A stretch of DNA of 64,000 nucleotides. Origin: Balanoglossus misakiensis. Its lineage: Eukaryota; Hemichordata. This document shows positions 12,501-22,915 of this stretch, in pieces. How positions within the stretch are numbered: position 1 is the first letter of the stretch; the number at the start of each line of letters is the position of its first letter. Where the stretch lies: contig CM082588.2 in the NCBI GenBank assembly GCA_040954595.2, positions 11,222,001-11,286,000 on the forward strand, written 5' to 3'. The notes beneath the pieces are model-generated. The model saw nothing but the letters and a program-made list of their open reading frames with translations, was not told where the DNA came from and did no database searches. A program made the position numbers and the translations under genes.

Positions 12501-13512
12501 AAATATATAAATTTTGAGTGTTTTCTGAAAATGACGTTTTTGGGGCAAAAAGTGGCAAAAATGGCATTTTTTCTTGAGTAGGATCAATAAGACTGCTATT
12601 TCTGGAATTAGCACCATTTTTTACATAGGTTGAACACTTCATATATCACATGATCTCTGAGCTTTATGAAGAAAAGTTTGTTTTTAATTTTTTTTTTCTA
12701 AAAACGGCCTTTTTGGGTAATAACTTTCCAAAAGGGCATTTTTGCATTAGGTTGGGTCAATAAATCTGCTTTTTTGGAATAATCACCAAGTTTTACATAG
12801 GATGGGCATATAAGTGAAGAAAATATATAAATTTTGAGTGTTTTCTAAAAATGACGTTTTGGGGCAAAAAGTGGCAAAAATGGCATTTTTTTTCTTGAGT
12901 AGGGTCAATAAGACTGCTATTTCTGAAATCAGCACCGTTTTTTACATAGAATGGACACTTCATATATCCAATGATCTCTGAATATGAAAAACACAATTTA
13001 TTTTTAGTTTTTTTTGTAAAAATGACCTTTTTTGACCTCAAAAAGTGGCCAAAAATGGCATTTTTGTATTGATTGAGGTCAAAAAGACTGCTTTTTTTTT
13101 TAAAGTCACCACTTTTAACATAGAATTGACTTTCCATATATCACCAGATCAACTATTATGAAGAAAACCGTGTTTTTTAATTTTTTTCTAAAAATGACGT
13201 TTTTTTGGCAAAAAATGGTCAAAAAGGCAATTTTCTGTTGTATTGGGTCAATCGAACTATTTTTTTCGTAATATTCACCAAATTTTACATAGAATAGGCA
13301 TATCATATGTCATCAGATCTTAGAATGTGACGAAAACAGTGTGTTTTTAGTGTTTTCTAAAAAAACACCATTTTTGGGTTAAAAATGGCCAAAATGGCAA
13401 TTTTGTCTTGAGTGGGGTCAATAAGACTGACATTTTTGGAATCAGCACCATTTTTTACATAGAATGGACCTCTCAAACCTTCCTTACCAAAAATTCTGAT
13501 TAACGGCATCTA
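9549..13512. mobile_element. 4-kb foldback element with arms of ~169-bp repeats
   Basis: The outer ends are inverted copies: TAGGTGCCGTTAATCAG at 9549 and its near-complement ending at 13512. The inverted similarity continues through AATTTTTGGTAAGGAAGG into both arms. Each arm (about 9549-11095 and 11655-13512) is a tandem series of roughly nine diverged ~169-bp units, each with CATTCTATGTAAAAAATGG, CAGTCTTATTGACC, AAATGCCATTTTTGCCA and a TTTTAGAAAA block followed by a GAGATCTGAT landmark. Left-arm unit starts fall near 9594, 9762, 9931, 10103, 10270, 10442 and 10610. The ~560-bp spacer holds dispersed repeat family 3 copy 2. No transposase was seen, and no clear target duplication could be assigned. 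I infer a non-autonomous foldback-type transposon. Confidence 0.75.
11336..11620 (+). repeat. Dispersed repeat family 3, copy 2
   Basis: Same family and orientation as 7785-8060, located in the loop of the large foldback. Its presence there implies either capture by the element or insertion into its spacer. Confidence 0.7.
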
Positions 13513-13526
13513 GCTCCTGGACTAGG

Positions 13527-13599
13527 TCCCCTGCCCCATTCCCACTGCCATCGGCGCTACGCTCAAGGGCGCAGCCAGCGGTGGGAATGGGGCAGGGAA
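13527..13599. repeat. GC-rich hairpin
   Basis: TCCCTGCCCCATTCCCAC-type left arm pairs with GTGGGAATGGGGCAGGGA on the right, around a ~35-nt loop. It stands immediately outside the foldback end and is much richer in GC than its surroundings. Function unknown. Confidence 0.7.
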
Positions 13600-13708
13600 C
13601 AGACTACTTCACTTGTGGAATAAAGTGCTCATTTCTTGTGTATCTGCATTTTGTCGATGTTATCGCTCCTCTGGCAGAGAAGCCAGGGTGCTAGCTGTTG
13701 GCTTTAAT

Positions 13709-13965
13709 AAGGGACTGTTCAGAATTTACTTCCAGGGGGCGGAGAATTTTCAGAGGGGGGGGGGGACCACCCATTTTCTCCAAGACAAATTAGGGGAGAC
13801 TAGACATAAAAGTCACAATAGGGGGACCATGGAAAATCCCCAGGAAATTTAAGGGGGGACCACATATTTCCTCCACAATTTACTAGGGGAGACCATGGGA
13901 AAAAATCACCAGGAAAATAAAAAATCCTCCATCCCCAACTTGGAAGTAAATTCTGAACAGTCCTT
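13709..13965. mobile_element. MITE with ~25-bp inverted ends
   Basis: The left end AAGGGACTGTTCAGAATTTA (continuing CTTCC) is mirrored at the right by GGAAGTAAATTCTGAACAGT, ending TCCTT at 13965. The interior is G-rich with repeated GGGGGACCA / GGGGAGACCA phrases. No ORF. Target duplication unclear. Confidence 0.7.
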
Positions 13966-13969
13966 CATG

Positions 13970-14035
13970 GTTGTTTGTTTGTTTGTTTGCCTGTTTGTTT
14001 ATTCGTATCTTTGTTTGTTTGTGTATTCTATCTCA
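13970..14035 (+). repeat. (TTTG)n microsatellite
   Basis: Imperfect run of GTTTGTTTGTTTG with interruptions (CCTG, ATTCGTATC). Confidence 0.9.
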
Positions 14036-15061
14036 TTTAATATGATGCTTCTGTCACATTTGGCATTTACTGTCGCATAAACAATGACCGAACCGACTCG
14101 ACTGCGTTTGGATGCACGATGGACTTAAGAGTGAATCCATCGGTGTTTACCGGCCAAAACAAAACCGTTTGATTTCTTTAACACTGTTGCAACAAGTGAG
14201 ACCCTAGTACATGTAGTATATAAATCAGAAGTCCGGTGCATGTTTGCCAGTGACACCTACCACAAAATGGTATCGCCCAAATAATGTTGGGCGCGCCCGT
14301 GGAAGTTATAAGCCCGGCGCTTTTTCCTCATGATTAATAAAACAGTTAACACAACATTGGAAATTCAGCCAATTTGTCCCTGTTTTGTAGAAATAGTGCG
14401 AGCTATACATGGCGAAAAGTTTTTCAAAAAATAGATCAAAATGGGAATTCAAATTAGTGAATATTATTGGCACTTACAGAGTTTTAATTCAAAATAGAGG
14501 ATTCATTCCAATGAATATGCAAGTCAAGAAGTCACATAGGGATCATGACAATGACCTATTGATCATGTCATGATGATTATGTACAAGAGAGAAGTAAAAA
14601 ACTGGTTATTGCTTGAATTTCATGTTTCTTTTTAATCAGATGTAGTCAACAGTCTTTCAACAAGTCTATAACATGATTTTGAAATGATTTTCAAAAGTAC
14701 ACAATTCCATACGAAAATGTTACTTTAAGATTTGTAAATTTTTCTGTATATTTGAGTTCACGTGCATAGGCTGACTCAAACATTCTTTGCATCAACATTT
14801 ACCGTCCTTTCAAAAATCTTGCCTGTAGTCCAGGTTTTACATTTGCACTTAATAGCATTATAACACCATCATGTCATCCACATGTTACCCTCACAGCCAG
14901 TCACTGTGTGTATATTGTGATTCATGAAGTACATGTAGTGCTACATATTTTTTGTGGAGATGAGACACACACACACATAGCAACCGATAGACAGACTGCT
15001 TGATAATATGCTCTGACTGATCCCTAAAGCTGAAACTTGTATGTGTTTGTACATACAACAC
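14036..15061. other. No recognised feature
   Basis: AT-rich, with short CA runs (14966-14981). No motif-bearing frame or repeat partner. Confidence 0.35.
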
Positions 15062-15410
15062 AAAGGAACTAAAAATAGGGCATTCACATAGGGACCATTG
15101 AAAGTTTTCTGAAACATCTCAACTCAAACATTGACATAAAAAATACTTTGTGAACAATTAAAGTCTTCCTGGAACGTTTCAGATTTGAGACGGTTTTGCC
15201 AGCCAGACCTGATCCGGTGTAATGATTAACACCTCTTCGCAACCCATTGTCTATGGGGCCGAGCCTCGCAGTGCCTATACATAAACTTTGTGTGTGTGGA
15301 CACAAACGACTCAAAGGATTAATGCTCTGTGTTTACCATAGGCAAATAGTGTCTCAAATTTTTCCCTGCCTGAACCTGGTATCTGAAATGTTTCTCATTT
15401 TACCCAGTGT
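15062..15410 (+). repeat. Dispersed repeat family 4, copy 1
   Basis: Collinear with about 19085-19280: CTGAAACATCTCA / CTAAAACGTCTCA, CATTGACATAAA / TACTGGCATAAA, then TCAGATTTGAGAC in both. An inverted partner of CTCTGTGTTTACCATAG occurs at 19251-19267. Class unknown. Confidence 0.5.
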
Positions 15411-15518
15411 AAACATGGTGAAAGACAAAATGTCCTATACCTGTATAACATAGATCATAAATTTATAATACCAGGGTTTACTTGGTCTGATTGAAGCTCT
15501 GTAATTGGTTGAAGCAAG

Positions 15519-15916
15519 GGTTTTTATTACATATGTACCGTCGATTACTTGCACCGAGCGCGCGCGTAACATCGGTATTTGCACTCAGTGCAATACCAAA
15601 AACATTATGCTATACCTGTATGCAAATGAGTGGCCTGTTCACGAAACAAGCAATATCATTCCGCGGTCTCATTTCTTTCATTTTCGGTCTTTTTTTCAAA
15701 ATGGGATGAACATATGTAATAAAAACAGAACCCCATGGCTCAATCGTGCAAGCACGGCGTACCGGTAGTATTTGCACTCGTGCTGGCGGTGTATTCTTGC
15801 TGCCCCCCGCACGAGCGACAGCGAGTGCGGGGGACGGGCGCAAGAATACACCGCCAGACACTCGATGCAAATACTACCGTTACGCCGTGCTTGCACGATC
15901 GAGCCATGGGGTTCTG
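15519..15916. repeat. Nested palindrome, inner arms ~85 bp
   Basis: From 15726 to 15916 the sequence reads as a near-perfect inverted repeat: CAGAACCCCATGGCTC, CGTGCAAGCACGGCGTA, GTAGTATTTGCA, TGGCGGTGTATTCTTGC and CCCCCGCAC each recur complemented in reverse order around a short GAGCGACAGCGA loop. An outer pair (TTTTTATTACATATGT at about 15519 with ACATATGTAATAAAAA at about 15710) encloses further sequence. Foldback-type element or hairpin-forming locus; not coding. Confidence 0.8.
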
Positions 15917-16719
15917 TCATAACATTCTCTACTAGAAGACCTGAACAGTAAATAACTGAAATAAAATACACAAAAGAGAATGCATCTGAATAGAACACAA
16001 TTTATTAACTTGGATTGGTCATGGGCATCAGGGCGCTCTACTTAAGAAATTCTAGAACATGTTTGTACAAGTGGCATTTTCATGAGCAGTGAGCAACGAG
16101 GCCTTTCTGGCATGTAATACTTAAAATCCAAACATCAGATTTTTTATCACACAAAATCATATTATATATAATGACATTATAAATGGTGTGCGCTTATATT
16201 TGGTTACGGATTTAAAACCTCTTTGAGGAAAATTTTGCAGAGAGGTCTTGTATCTACAACCAAATAACCACTATGTTCATATCATTCAGATTGCTCAGTA
16301 CTATCAGCGAGTTCACCAGTGGTTTCCAGAAATCTATAGGCTAAACATATGCCATTTTCATTGTGCCTCCCCCCATCTATTTCAATACAATAAATAATGG
16401 CTGGCTTGATTTTTCACCAGGACTTTTCAACAATAGTTTTTGTTAAGATATAGACAACATTCCAGATGTGTATGAAAACTCGAGGAAAATAATAACATTT
16501 GACCTGTCATCAGTTGTGAATTAATTAAATATTTTCATAAACTACACATTATAATCAAATTTAAACTCGTATGTAATGAATAATCGTCTCAACATAAGAG
16601 CTGCTAAGGCTAGACTCAACAGCACTATCAACACGAAAGAATTACTATTTTCTTGCTGACGTATCTGGCGATTATTCTGATTTGATAGTGTGTCGTTTCT
16701 TCTTCTGGGTTGCTCATAC
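15917..16719. other. No recognised feature
   Basis: AT-rich. On the minus strand it would be intron downstream of the exon candidate at 16720-17115. Confidence 0.35.
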
Positions 16720-17115
16720 CCTTGCTGGCTGACATTTCTTTGTCGTATGTTTGTCTCTGTGGTAGCATTGTCATTGGCATTTCTCTGGGGGTGTTTTCTG
16801 TGTTGGCAGTTGCAGGTTCTGGTGCTAGGGGAGTGTTGACATCTGCCTGGGGTGTTGCATCGGCTGGCGGTTGAACAGTGTTGTCGTTGTTCGATGCCGC
16901 ATCTCTGTGTCGTGGCGGCTGTCCGGCTCCTGCAAACGCAGCGTACTGAGACACGAATGGGTTCGGGTATGACATCTGCTGGAAGTGTTGCTGGTATGCT
17001 GCGGCTGGATAGGGTGGGGGTTGTGGTTCGCAGAAGCTACAGGCTGGGGTGTGTTTGTGCTTGTGCTTGTTGTGGCAGTATCAGCAGAGGTTGCTATGCT
17101 TTTCTTTGTCTCTTC
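16720..17115 (-). CDS. Proline/glutamine-rich exon candidate
   Basis: Read on the minus strand, a good acceptor (pyrimidine-rich stretch then CCACAG) precedes 17115 and a donor (GGTATGAG) follows 16720. The 5' part is open in one frame (EETKKSIATSADTATTSTST, low complexity). The 3' part reads well in another, which includes an ATG at 16975 (MSYPNPFVSQYAAFAGAGQP, then P/A/N-rich, ending near MSASK). The two frames would join if one indel lay in the C-rich run near 17010-17020. Composition differs from the AT-rich surroundings, which supports past coding. Past the donor the frame continues only to a stop at 16628. Family not recognised. It could be an exon of a host gene or of a degenerate element. 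Confidence 0.35.
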
Positions 17116-17156
17116 CTGTGGAGGATAAAAAGAACACAGTGTTTTTGCAAAGGTCG

Positions 17157-17338
17157 GGGAACACTGGTAATGGATTTGGGAACCCCGTTAATATTCCTAT
17201 AACCTCCTAATATAACCACATTGATACACCCAGGGGAACCCCGGTAAAATGACTGGGGAACTCTGGTAGACTGCCTGACCACTGTGACATTGGCCTTGTT
17301 CTGTTGTTTTAATTCGGAGTGACTGGGGTACTCCGGTA
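17157..17338 (+). repeat. Cluster of GGGGAACYCYGGTA motifs
   Basis: Five related 14-mers in 182 bp, at 17157, 17178 (variant), 17233, 17255 and 17325, all in one orientation and irregularly spaced. Not a simple tandem array. Possible binding-site cluster or remnant of a minisatellite. Confidence 0.55.
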
Positions 17339-17414
17339 GATTTTATCTAGGTACCGCCCTTAACAAAAACACTAGAACAGAATCACAATTTGGAAGGCAT
17401 GAGAGGCAAATACC

Positions 17415-17760
17415 ATTTAAGGATGTACACGCACAACATAAACTGATAAACAGTGCATGTGTGTCTGTTCCTGAAAGGATTACATCGATAATTGCCAGAA
17501 AACAAACTTCTACTATTGTCTTTTTCACGAAATTTTACACATAGCTCAGTCAAGTAAACGTAAATTCATTGGTCAAAAAAAATTATGTGGTCACCAAGCT
17601 CTATTATGAGATAAATTGCGTTAAAATCTTCGCCCATAGACAAACCATTGGTGAAAAATGCTGAGACAGCAAATTTCTTCTATTATCAACTAAATTCATG
17701 GCTCTGTATTTTTTTTAAAAAGGGCAATGACCCCTACAATTTTTAACGAATTCTCATTAT
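17415..17760 (-). mobile_element. TTAA-bordered MITE family G, inverted copy
   Basis: Begins TTAAGGATGTAC. Read on the minus strand it is collinear with 31817-32190 (GTGTAAAATTTC.TGAAAA, GACAATAGTAGAAGT, a CTATGG/TGTCTATGG block, ACCAATGGTTTGTCTATGG). The word TTAAGGATGTAC stands at opposite ends of this copy and of the 31.8-kb copy, so it is a terminal inverted repeat at a TTAA. The far end is decayed. Confidence 0.5.
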
Positions 17761-18109
17761 ACATACACAGCATAATCCAACAATCCACAATTAAAAGAAT
17801 GACAATACTTTCAACGTGTATAATACCAGCATACACCTGTTTCAAGTCCAGTGTCCTAATACACCATCATCATGAATTGGAACTCAAAGCAAGGCCAATG
17901 AGCAAACCCAGATTGACAACTCATTACACCAGCAAAGTGGTTTCTTTATGGAAGTGGTGGTACCAATAAATACTTTATTCAAGGTAAGAATTTCTTATTG
18001 TAGCAGTATTTTCATTTCCATTCATGTTTTAAAGGCCTTTTTTGTAGATTCTGAGTTTCTATGCCAGACAAAGTATGATTATTTTTCCACTAATGCAGCC
18101 TGAATTAAA
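17761..18109. other. No recognised feature
   Basis: No motif-bearing frame or repeat partner. Confidence 0.3.
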
Positions 18110-18375
18110 GTCAACATTTTTCACCATAGGTCTTTCTATGTTATTTTTCTATAGGCATGGACACATTTAAGTTTATCTCAAAACTGAGCACAGTGGTGAG
18201 CCTACAACTTATATGAATCACTCAATTTAATTTCATTTGGATGAGTTATGAGTGAAACTTCTTAAAATTACAATAGTAGAAAAGGGTTTTCTATCAATTC
18301 TTAATGTTATCCTATGGGAAGAAACACATTCCATGAGCTCATACATGTAGTGTGTGCCATTCTTAACCCTTTCAG
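18110..18375 (+). repeat. MITE family G, decayed internal copy
   Basis: Same orientation as 31817-32190: TTTTTCACCATAGG, AAGTTTATCTCAAAA, CAATAGTAGAA and CCTATGGGAAGA.ACAC in the same order. Both termini are missing. Confidence 0.5.
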
Positions 18376-18392
18376 TATTATATGAATCAGAT

Positions 18393-18612
18393 ATAGAAGC
18401 TTGTTCAACGTCCCGTTGCGGCCAAGCCAATCAGATTGCACGTTATGTCAATCAAAACTGAAGGATACCTAAAGTTCTCTATAAGGCACCGTCTGATTGG
18501 TTTACTAGAGTTTTCAACGGGAGCTTCTATGGGAGTTGGTCAGATGTAGTGTGAGGCGACAGTACAAGAATACCGTACTGCGAAGTAAAAGACGTCGCCG
18601 TACCCTACATCT
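18393..18612. repeat. Two adjacent palindromic segments
   Basis: 18393-18531: ATAGAAGCTTGTTCAACG...CCAATCAGA mirrored by TCTGATTGG...TTTTCAACGGGAGCTTCTAT. 18540-18612: TCAGATGTAG...GGCGAC...GTAC mirrored by GTAC..., GTCGCC and CTACATCTGA. Likely small foldback elements. Confidence 0.55.
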
Positions 18613-19084
18613 GATTTTAATCAGATTGTATGCACACATAAGCTGGTTTAGAATACTGATAAACCCTGATGAAACAATCTCAGTAAAATATATACAGATG
18701 AGAATGAGAATGCAGTTAAAGTTAAATATACATTCGTTGTATCTTTTGGCTTTATTTCCAGTATTTTTGTTCTATGTAGCAAATGCGATTTCATGTTCTA
18801 CTCCACACAGATTGTTACTTGTCAGCACAGAATGTATGTGTATAATGGCCATTGTCATTGTTGACAATAATTCATGGATTCTAGTCTGGACTTAAATTCC
18901 AATTTGGCACAATAACAATGCTGACCATACACATATATGTTTCATCATGTTTCGGGAATTTGCACAAGAAACTGCTAAACAAAGATACTGAAAACATAGG
19001 GAAAAGGTAAAGGTAATGGAGCTTTAATTACAATTCACACTGTATACAAAATCCATGTAAAAATTCAAAATACTGGATTTGTCA

Positions 19085-19280
19085 GCTTCAACTGATATGG
19101 GGGTCACACAAGAAATTGCTAAAACGTCTCAGATCAAATACTGGCATAAATTATTATTGGTGAATGGTTTAAGTGGTCCTGAATCTTCTCAGATTTGAGA
19201 CACGTCTCTTACCAGGTTCACACAGGGTAAAATTTGAGACACTATTAGTCTATGGTAAACACAGAGCGTTAATACTTTGG
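19085..19280 (+). repeat. Dispersed repeat family 4, copy 2
   Basis: Diverged match to 15062-15410. It ends at a run of 17 G residues (about 19278-19294). Confidence 0.45.
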
Positions 19281-19458
19281 GGGGGGGGGGGGGGGTTAGC
19301 TGGGCAGGCCCGCCCTCCTTTATTTTTTGCCACCCTGCTATCTTACGCGCCGCCCTGCTTTCTTTTCATTCCCGCCTTGGTAAATATTTATTGTTTCTGG
19401 TGCACGCTCCCGCATGCGGCTGGCATTTGAGAGAATGATATTTATTCAGTTTAGGGAT

Positions 19459-20575
19459 GTTTTGTCGCCTTTGTACAAAACACAAGCAGAAGGCCAAGTG
19501 CGGAGGGACTTGGGTTACAACATCTCCATGTACATGTACCACCCTTCGCGAAGACAAACTCAAGCAGCATGAAGAGACGATTATCGACCGGGCGGCAATG
19601 CAGCTTGACGCCGAGGCAGCAGTTATCGAGAACAGCAGCGGTCTTGTGGCTGCATTTGACAAGGTCATCACCTTTGAGACGCAAGCCTTCATGCATCGGC
19701 GTCCTACGATGCATGTATTTTCTCATGCACAGAGAATTGCCGCACACCACCAACTTCATCCATGTTTTGGAATTGGCAAAGTCCCTCGGGTGTTCATTCC
19801 TTGGTACTCTCAGCAGTGATGACCACAACTATAATGGTTTATTGCATTGGTAAGTAGGTCTACTGATTTTTGTGCAGATCTAAATTGTAGGCAATGTAGT
19901 AACATTTATTTAAACCTGGTTGTTTTCAAGAAAGGATCACTGTTTAAGCAATAGTGTTACACTCAATAAAGAATAATTACTGTACAAATTACTGTGAATT
20001 TTGATAAGTTTAATCTGAAGAGTAATTTTCATTTATTTCATTTTTCAGGCAAAGTCATCCGTGATGAGATTTTAGAGAAGATGAAAGGAAGTAACTTCTA
20101 TTCACTGTTAATAGATGAAAACAACTAATGTGGCTGTATTGAAGCAATTAATCATCTATTCCAAGTACACCTTGAAGTCTGGGAAGTCAGTTGTGTCTTT
20201 CCTTGGAGTTAAAGAAGTAAGTGGAAAGTTTTTCAATTTTTAAGTCTACACTGAATTAAAAACATACGATTAAACATGTTTTTGAGTGACCTCATTTAAT
20301 TGATTTTGCTGACTAGTTATTTCAGGTGAGACAAACATTGAGTTGTACATTGCATGTGTTAACATCAAGGTTTTATTTTCACTGTTTTAGGTTGGTGATG
20401 GCAGAGCAGACACCATTGCACAGTCAGTGAAAGAGTTTTCTTCAGAGAATGGTATTGTCTTAAGAGATCGTCTGTCTGCTTTGGGCAGTGATGGTGCTCC
20501 TGTTATGCTAGGACAGAAAGGAGGGGTGGCTACCAAACTAAAAGAAGTGAGTGAAATTTTGAGTTGTGAAGACAT
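19459..20575 (+). pseudogene. hAT-transposase-derived zinc-finger protein relic (ZNF862/KIAA1586-like)
   Basis: Three exon-like blocks. Block 1 (19459 to about 19851) starts MFCRLCTKHKQKAKCGG, a TTF-type zinc-finger opening (C..C...W...PC..LR..KL..H). It shifts frame near 19690-19710 into MYFLMHRELPHTTNF, the helical segment that precedes the hAT catalytic core in this family. A GTAAGT donor follows at about 19852. Block 2 (20049-20217; acceptor TTTTTCAG, donor GTAAGTGG) encodes GKVIRDEILEKMKGSNFYSL followed by LIDE. One extra A in GAAAACAACT then breaks the frame before NVAVLKQLIIYSKYT. Block 3 (20391-20547; acceptor TGTTTTAG, donor GTGAGTG) encodes VGDGRADTIAQSVKEF and LSALGSDGAPVMLGQKGGVA, the conserved D-containing core. 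The rest of the hAT domain is absent. Frameshifts plus truncation indicate a pseudogene. Family assignment is from recalled motif patterns. Confidence 0.72.
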
Positions 20576-20639
20576 TGTGATTTTGTAAGTTTTTAGTTGG
20601 TGTCTTTATATCGTGACAATAATAATAGTAATAATTAAA

Positions 20640-21355
20640 GCTACAAGCAGCATTGAATGGGCCCAAGCATAGAGATAATAACCATTAGACTCCATTCAGG
20701 GTTGTACCATTCAATTGCGTAGGCTGTATTTGCTCTGGATGTGGAGATATGGGGAAGTAGGCAACCACCCGAAATGGATGTCCTACAAGTACAAACACAA
20801 CAACCACAAGTGAACTTCTACGTTATGTAAGGACTTCAGTTAAGTACTTCAAAGGTCAGCTGAGGGTACCCAAAAATTGGGCCAAAAATTTGGATTCCTA
20901 TTTGGTTCATATTCAAGACAACGGAAAATTCTCGCCCTTTGGGTTTTTAAAATTAGGTATGGCCATAATAATGAGTTACGCAAGTAAGTTACAGGTGGCC
21001 CTAGGAATTTAGCATTTCATGACGGTCCTACCCTACCCCTCCAAACACGTGGCTATATATGATGTGCATGCTAACATATGGAAAGCAGGTCAATGGACAC
21101 CTGAGGTCATTCAAAAATTTGACAGAAAAATTTCATTCCTGTTTATGTCTTGTGCAACAAATCCTACATTTGCAGCCCTTTCACTTTGCCTAACATTAGG
21201 TATGCACGTAATACATGAATCAAGCAGGTGTCAAAGGTATCCCCCTGTATTTGGCATTTCATGATAGTTTCATCCCTCCAAATACCAAAGATGCACCTGT
21301 ACAACGGGATGAGATATGGCACTCTATGACAGAGGTCATCCAAATCACCTTATAC
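20640..21355 (+). repeat. ~235-bp tandem repeat, left part
   Basis: Units share TTACGCAAG/ATGAATCAAGCAGGTG, a GGCATTTCATGA-type word, CC.TCCAAA, GAGGTCAT.CAAA and TTTTTGTCTTGTGCAACAAA-like words. Landmarks recur near 20985 and 21218. Continues at 22216-22660 after a LINE insertion. Confidence 0.55.
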
Positions 21356-22215
21356 ATCAATCAATCAATCAATCAGAGAAATTTGTATAGCGCCAGTATC
21401 TATAACAAGTGTCATACTCAAAGGCGCTTGTGCTCATTGGCCCACACCATATGCTCTTGCGAAATAATGCGTCTTCAGTCTTTTCTTAAAGATACTCAAA
21501 CTTGGAGCTTGACGAATGTTCCACAGTTTCGTTGCAGCATGAGAGAATGCTCGGCCACCGTATGAAGAACGTTTGTACATTGTAGTGCATAAAAGGCTCT
21601 TATTAGCTGAACGAAGCCTGCGACCAGGAGAATATGTCCGAATGAGATCGCGGATATAGTTCGGAGCGAGATTATTTAAGGCTTTGTATGTGAGCAGATT
21701 TATTTTATACTCTATCCTGTGGCGAACTGGTAACCAATGAAGAAGTTGAAGAACTGGCGTTATATGGGCAGACTTCCTGGACCGAGTTATGATTCTTGCA
21801 GCTGTATTTTGTGTGCGTTGTAGAAGGTTCAGACTGCGTTCTGGTATACCATACAGTAATGCATTACCATAGTCGAGTTTCGCTGCCAAAATAGCATGAA
21901 TCACTGTTTGACATGTTGCTTTGTTAAGAAATTTCCTGATTTGTCCGACACGGCGAAAGTGGTAATATATTGATTGACAAGTTTTCTTGATGTGATCTTT
22001 ATACATGTGCGTATTGTCAAATATTACACCAATATTGCGAGCTGATTTAACGACGGGAACAGAGCTTGAACCAATGGTAATCTTGTCAATAGCATCAGCA
22101 GAGTGATGAAATTGTGAACGAATAAGTAGAATCTCAGTTTTTGGAGTCGTTGAGTTGAAGCTTGTTTTGGGTCATCCAGTCCTTAAGATCACGGATACAG
22201 GCCTCAATGGACATT
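21356..22215 (-). pseudogene. 5'-truncated LINE (CR1/L2-like), C-terminal RT region
   Basis: The minus-strand open frame (stop at 21434, ATG at 22006) encodes 190 residues, including LDYGNALLYGIPERSLNLLQ, TQNTAARIITRSRK, HITPVLQLLHWLPV and YKINLLTYKALNNLAP. This is the conserved post-RT region of CR1/L2-type non-LTR elements. Upstream the same protein continues in another frame (SIEACIRDLKDWMTQNKLQL), separated by one extra A in CCAAAAACTG near 22139. No endonuclease or catalytic YADD block remains, so the copy is 5' truncated at about 22215, as is usual for LINEs. The 3' end is a GCGCTATACAAATTTCTC motif followed by (TTGA)n at 21356-21375 (plus strand TCAA repeats), a typical microsatellite tail. 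It interrupts the ~235-bp tandem repeat. Confidence 0.85.
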
Positions 22216-22660
22216 TGGGCAAAAACCAACTGACACTTACATTCGTCCCTGTGGAACAAAAACCACACCTATCGCCCTGTTGGTTAGTGTCTAATTAAAT
22301 GTACAAAATCAATGACTTAGGCAGGTGCAACAGACGACCCCGCCTTTGGTATATCATTATGGTCCCATCCGTATATGCCCCCCCCCCCCCTCCCAAGCCA
22401 AAGCTGCATGCATCTGCTGTGGATGCTCACTAAGCAAAAGTAGGTGAAAGGTCACATAAGGTCGCCCACAACTTGACGGGAAAATCGGACTTCATATTGA
22501 TCCATGTGCAACAAATAGCACGCTACCACCCCTTTCATTGACCCCACAATTACGCATGCACATAATTATTGAGTTATGCAGGTGTCACAGGTGACACCCG
22601 AATCGGGTGTATTATTTTAGTCCCATACAGCTGCATGTAGCTGCGTGCCGTTACGGGCGA
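22216..22660 (+). repeat. ~235-bp tandem repeat, right part
   Basis: Two further units: GCAGGTGCAACAGACGACCC...ATGGTCCCAT and GCAGGTGTCACAGGTGACACC...TAGTCCCAT, about 255 bp apart, with TTGTGCAACAAATAGCA-type words shared with the left part. Includes a C run at 22379-22391. Confidence 0.55.
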
Positions 22661-22814
22661 CCTGATAACCCACACGGCCACCTGCGGGCCGACCCCCATA
22701 CTGAACGTCCAGTTGCAACATCAGGACTGAAGTAGGAACTTTTGAACGGCAACGAAGCCTGATCTCTGATTATTGCTGGTACCATACTCCTGTCGTGCAA
22801 GAAAATCACTGGTC

Positions 22815-22915
22815 TGCTGACGTATTTCAGCCAATTTCCCAAACTACTATCCACTACATGTGACTACAATGCTAATGAAACCTCCCACAACATTAGCGAC
22901 TTAGGGTCAAAGTCC
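22815..22915 (+). repeat. Direct repeat flanking the split LINE, left
   Basis: AATCACTGGTCTGCTGACGT, ATTTCAGCCAATTT, GCTAATGA.A.CTCC, ACAACATTA and GGTCAAAGTCC are collinear with 30236-30355 in the same orientation. Confidence 0.6.
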
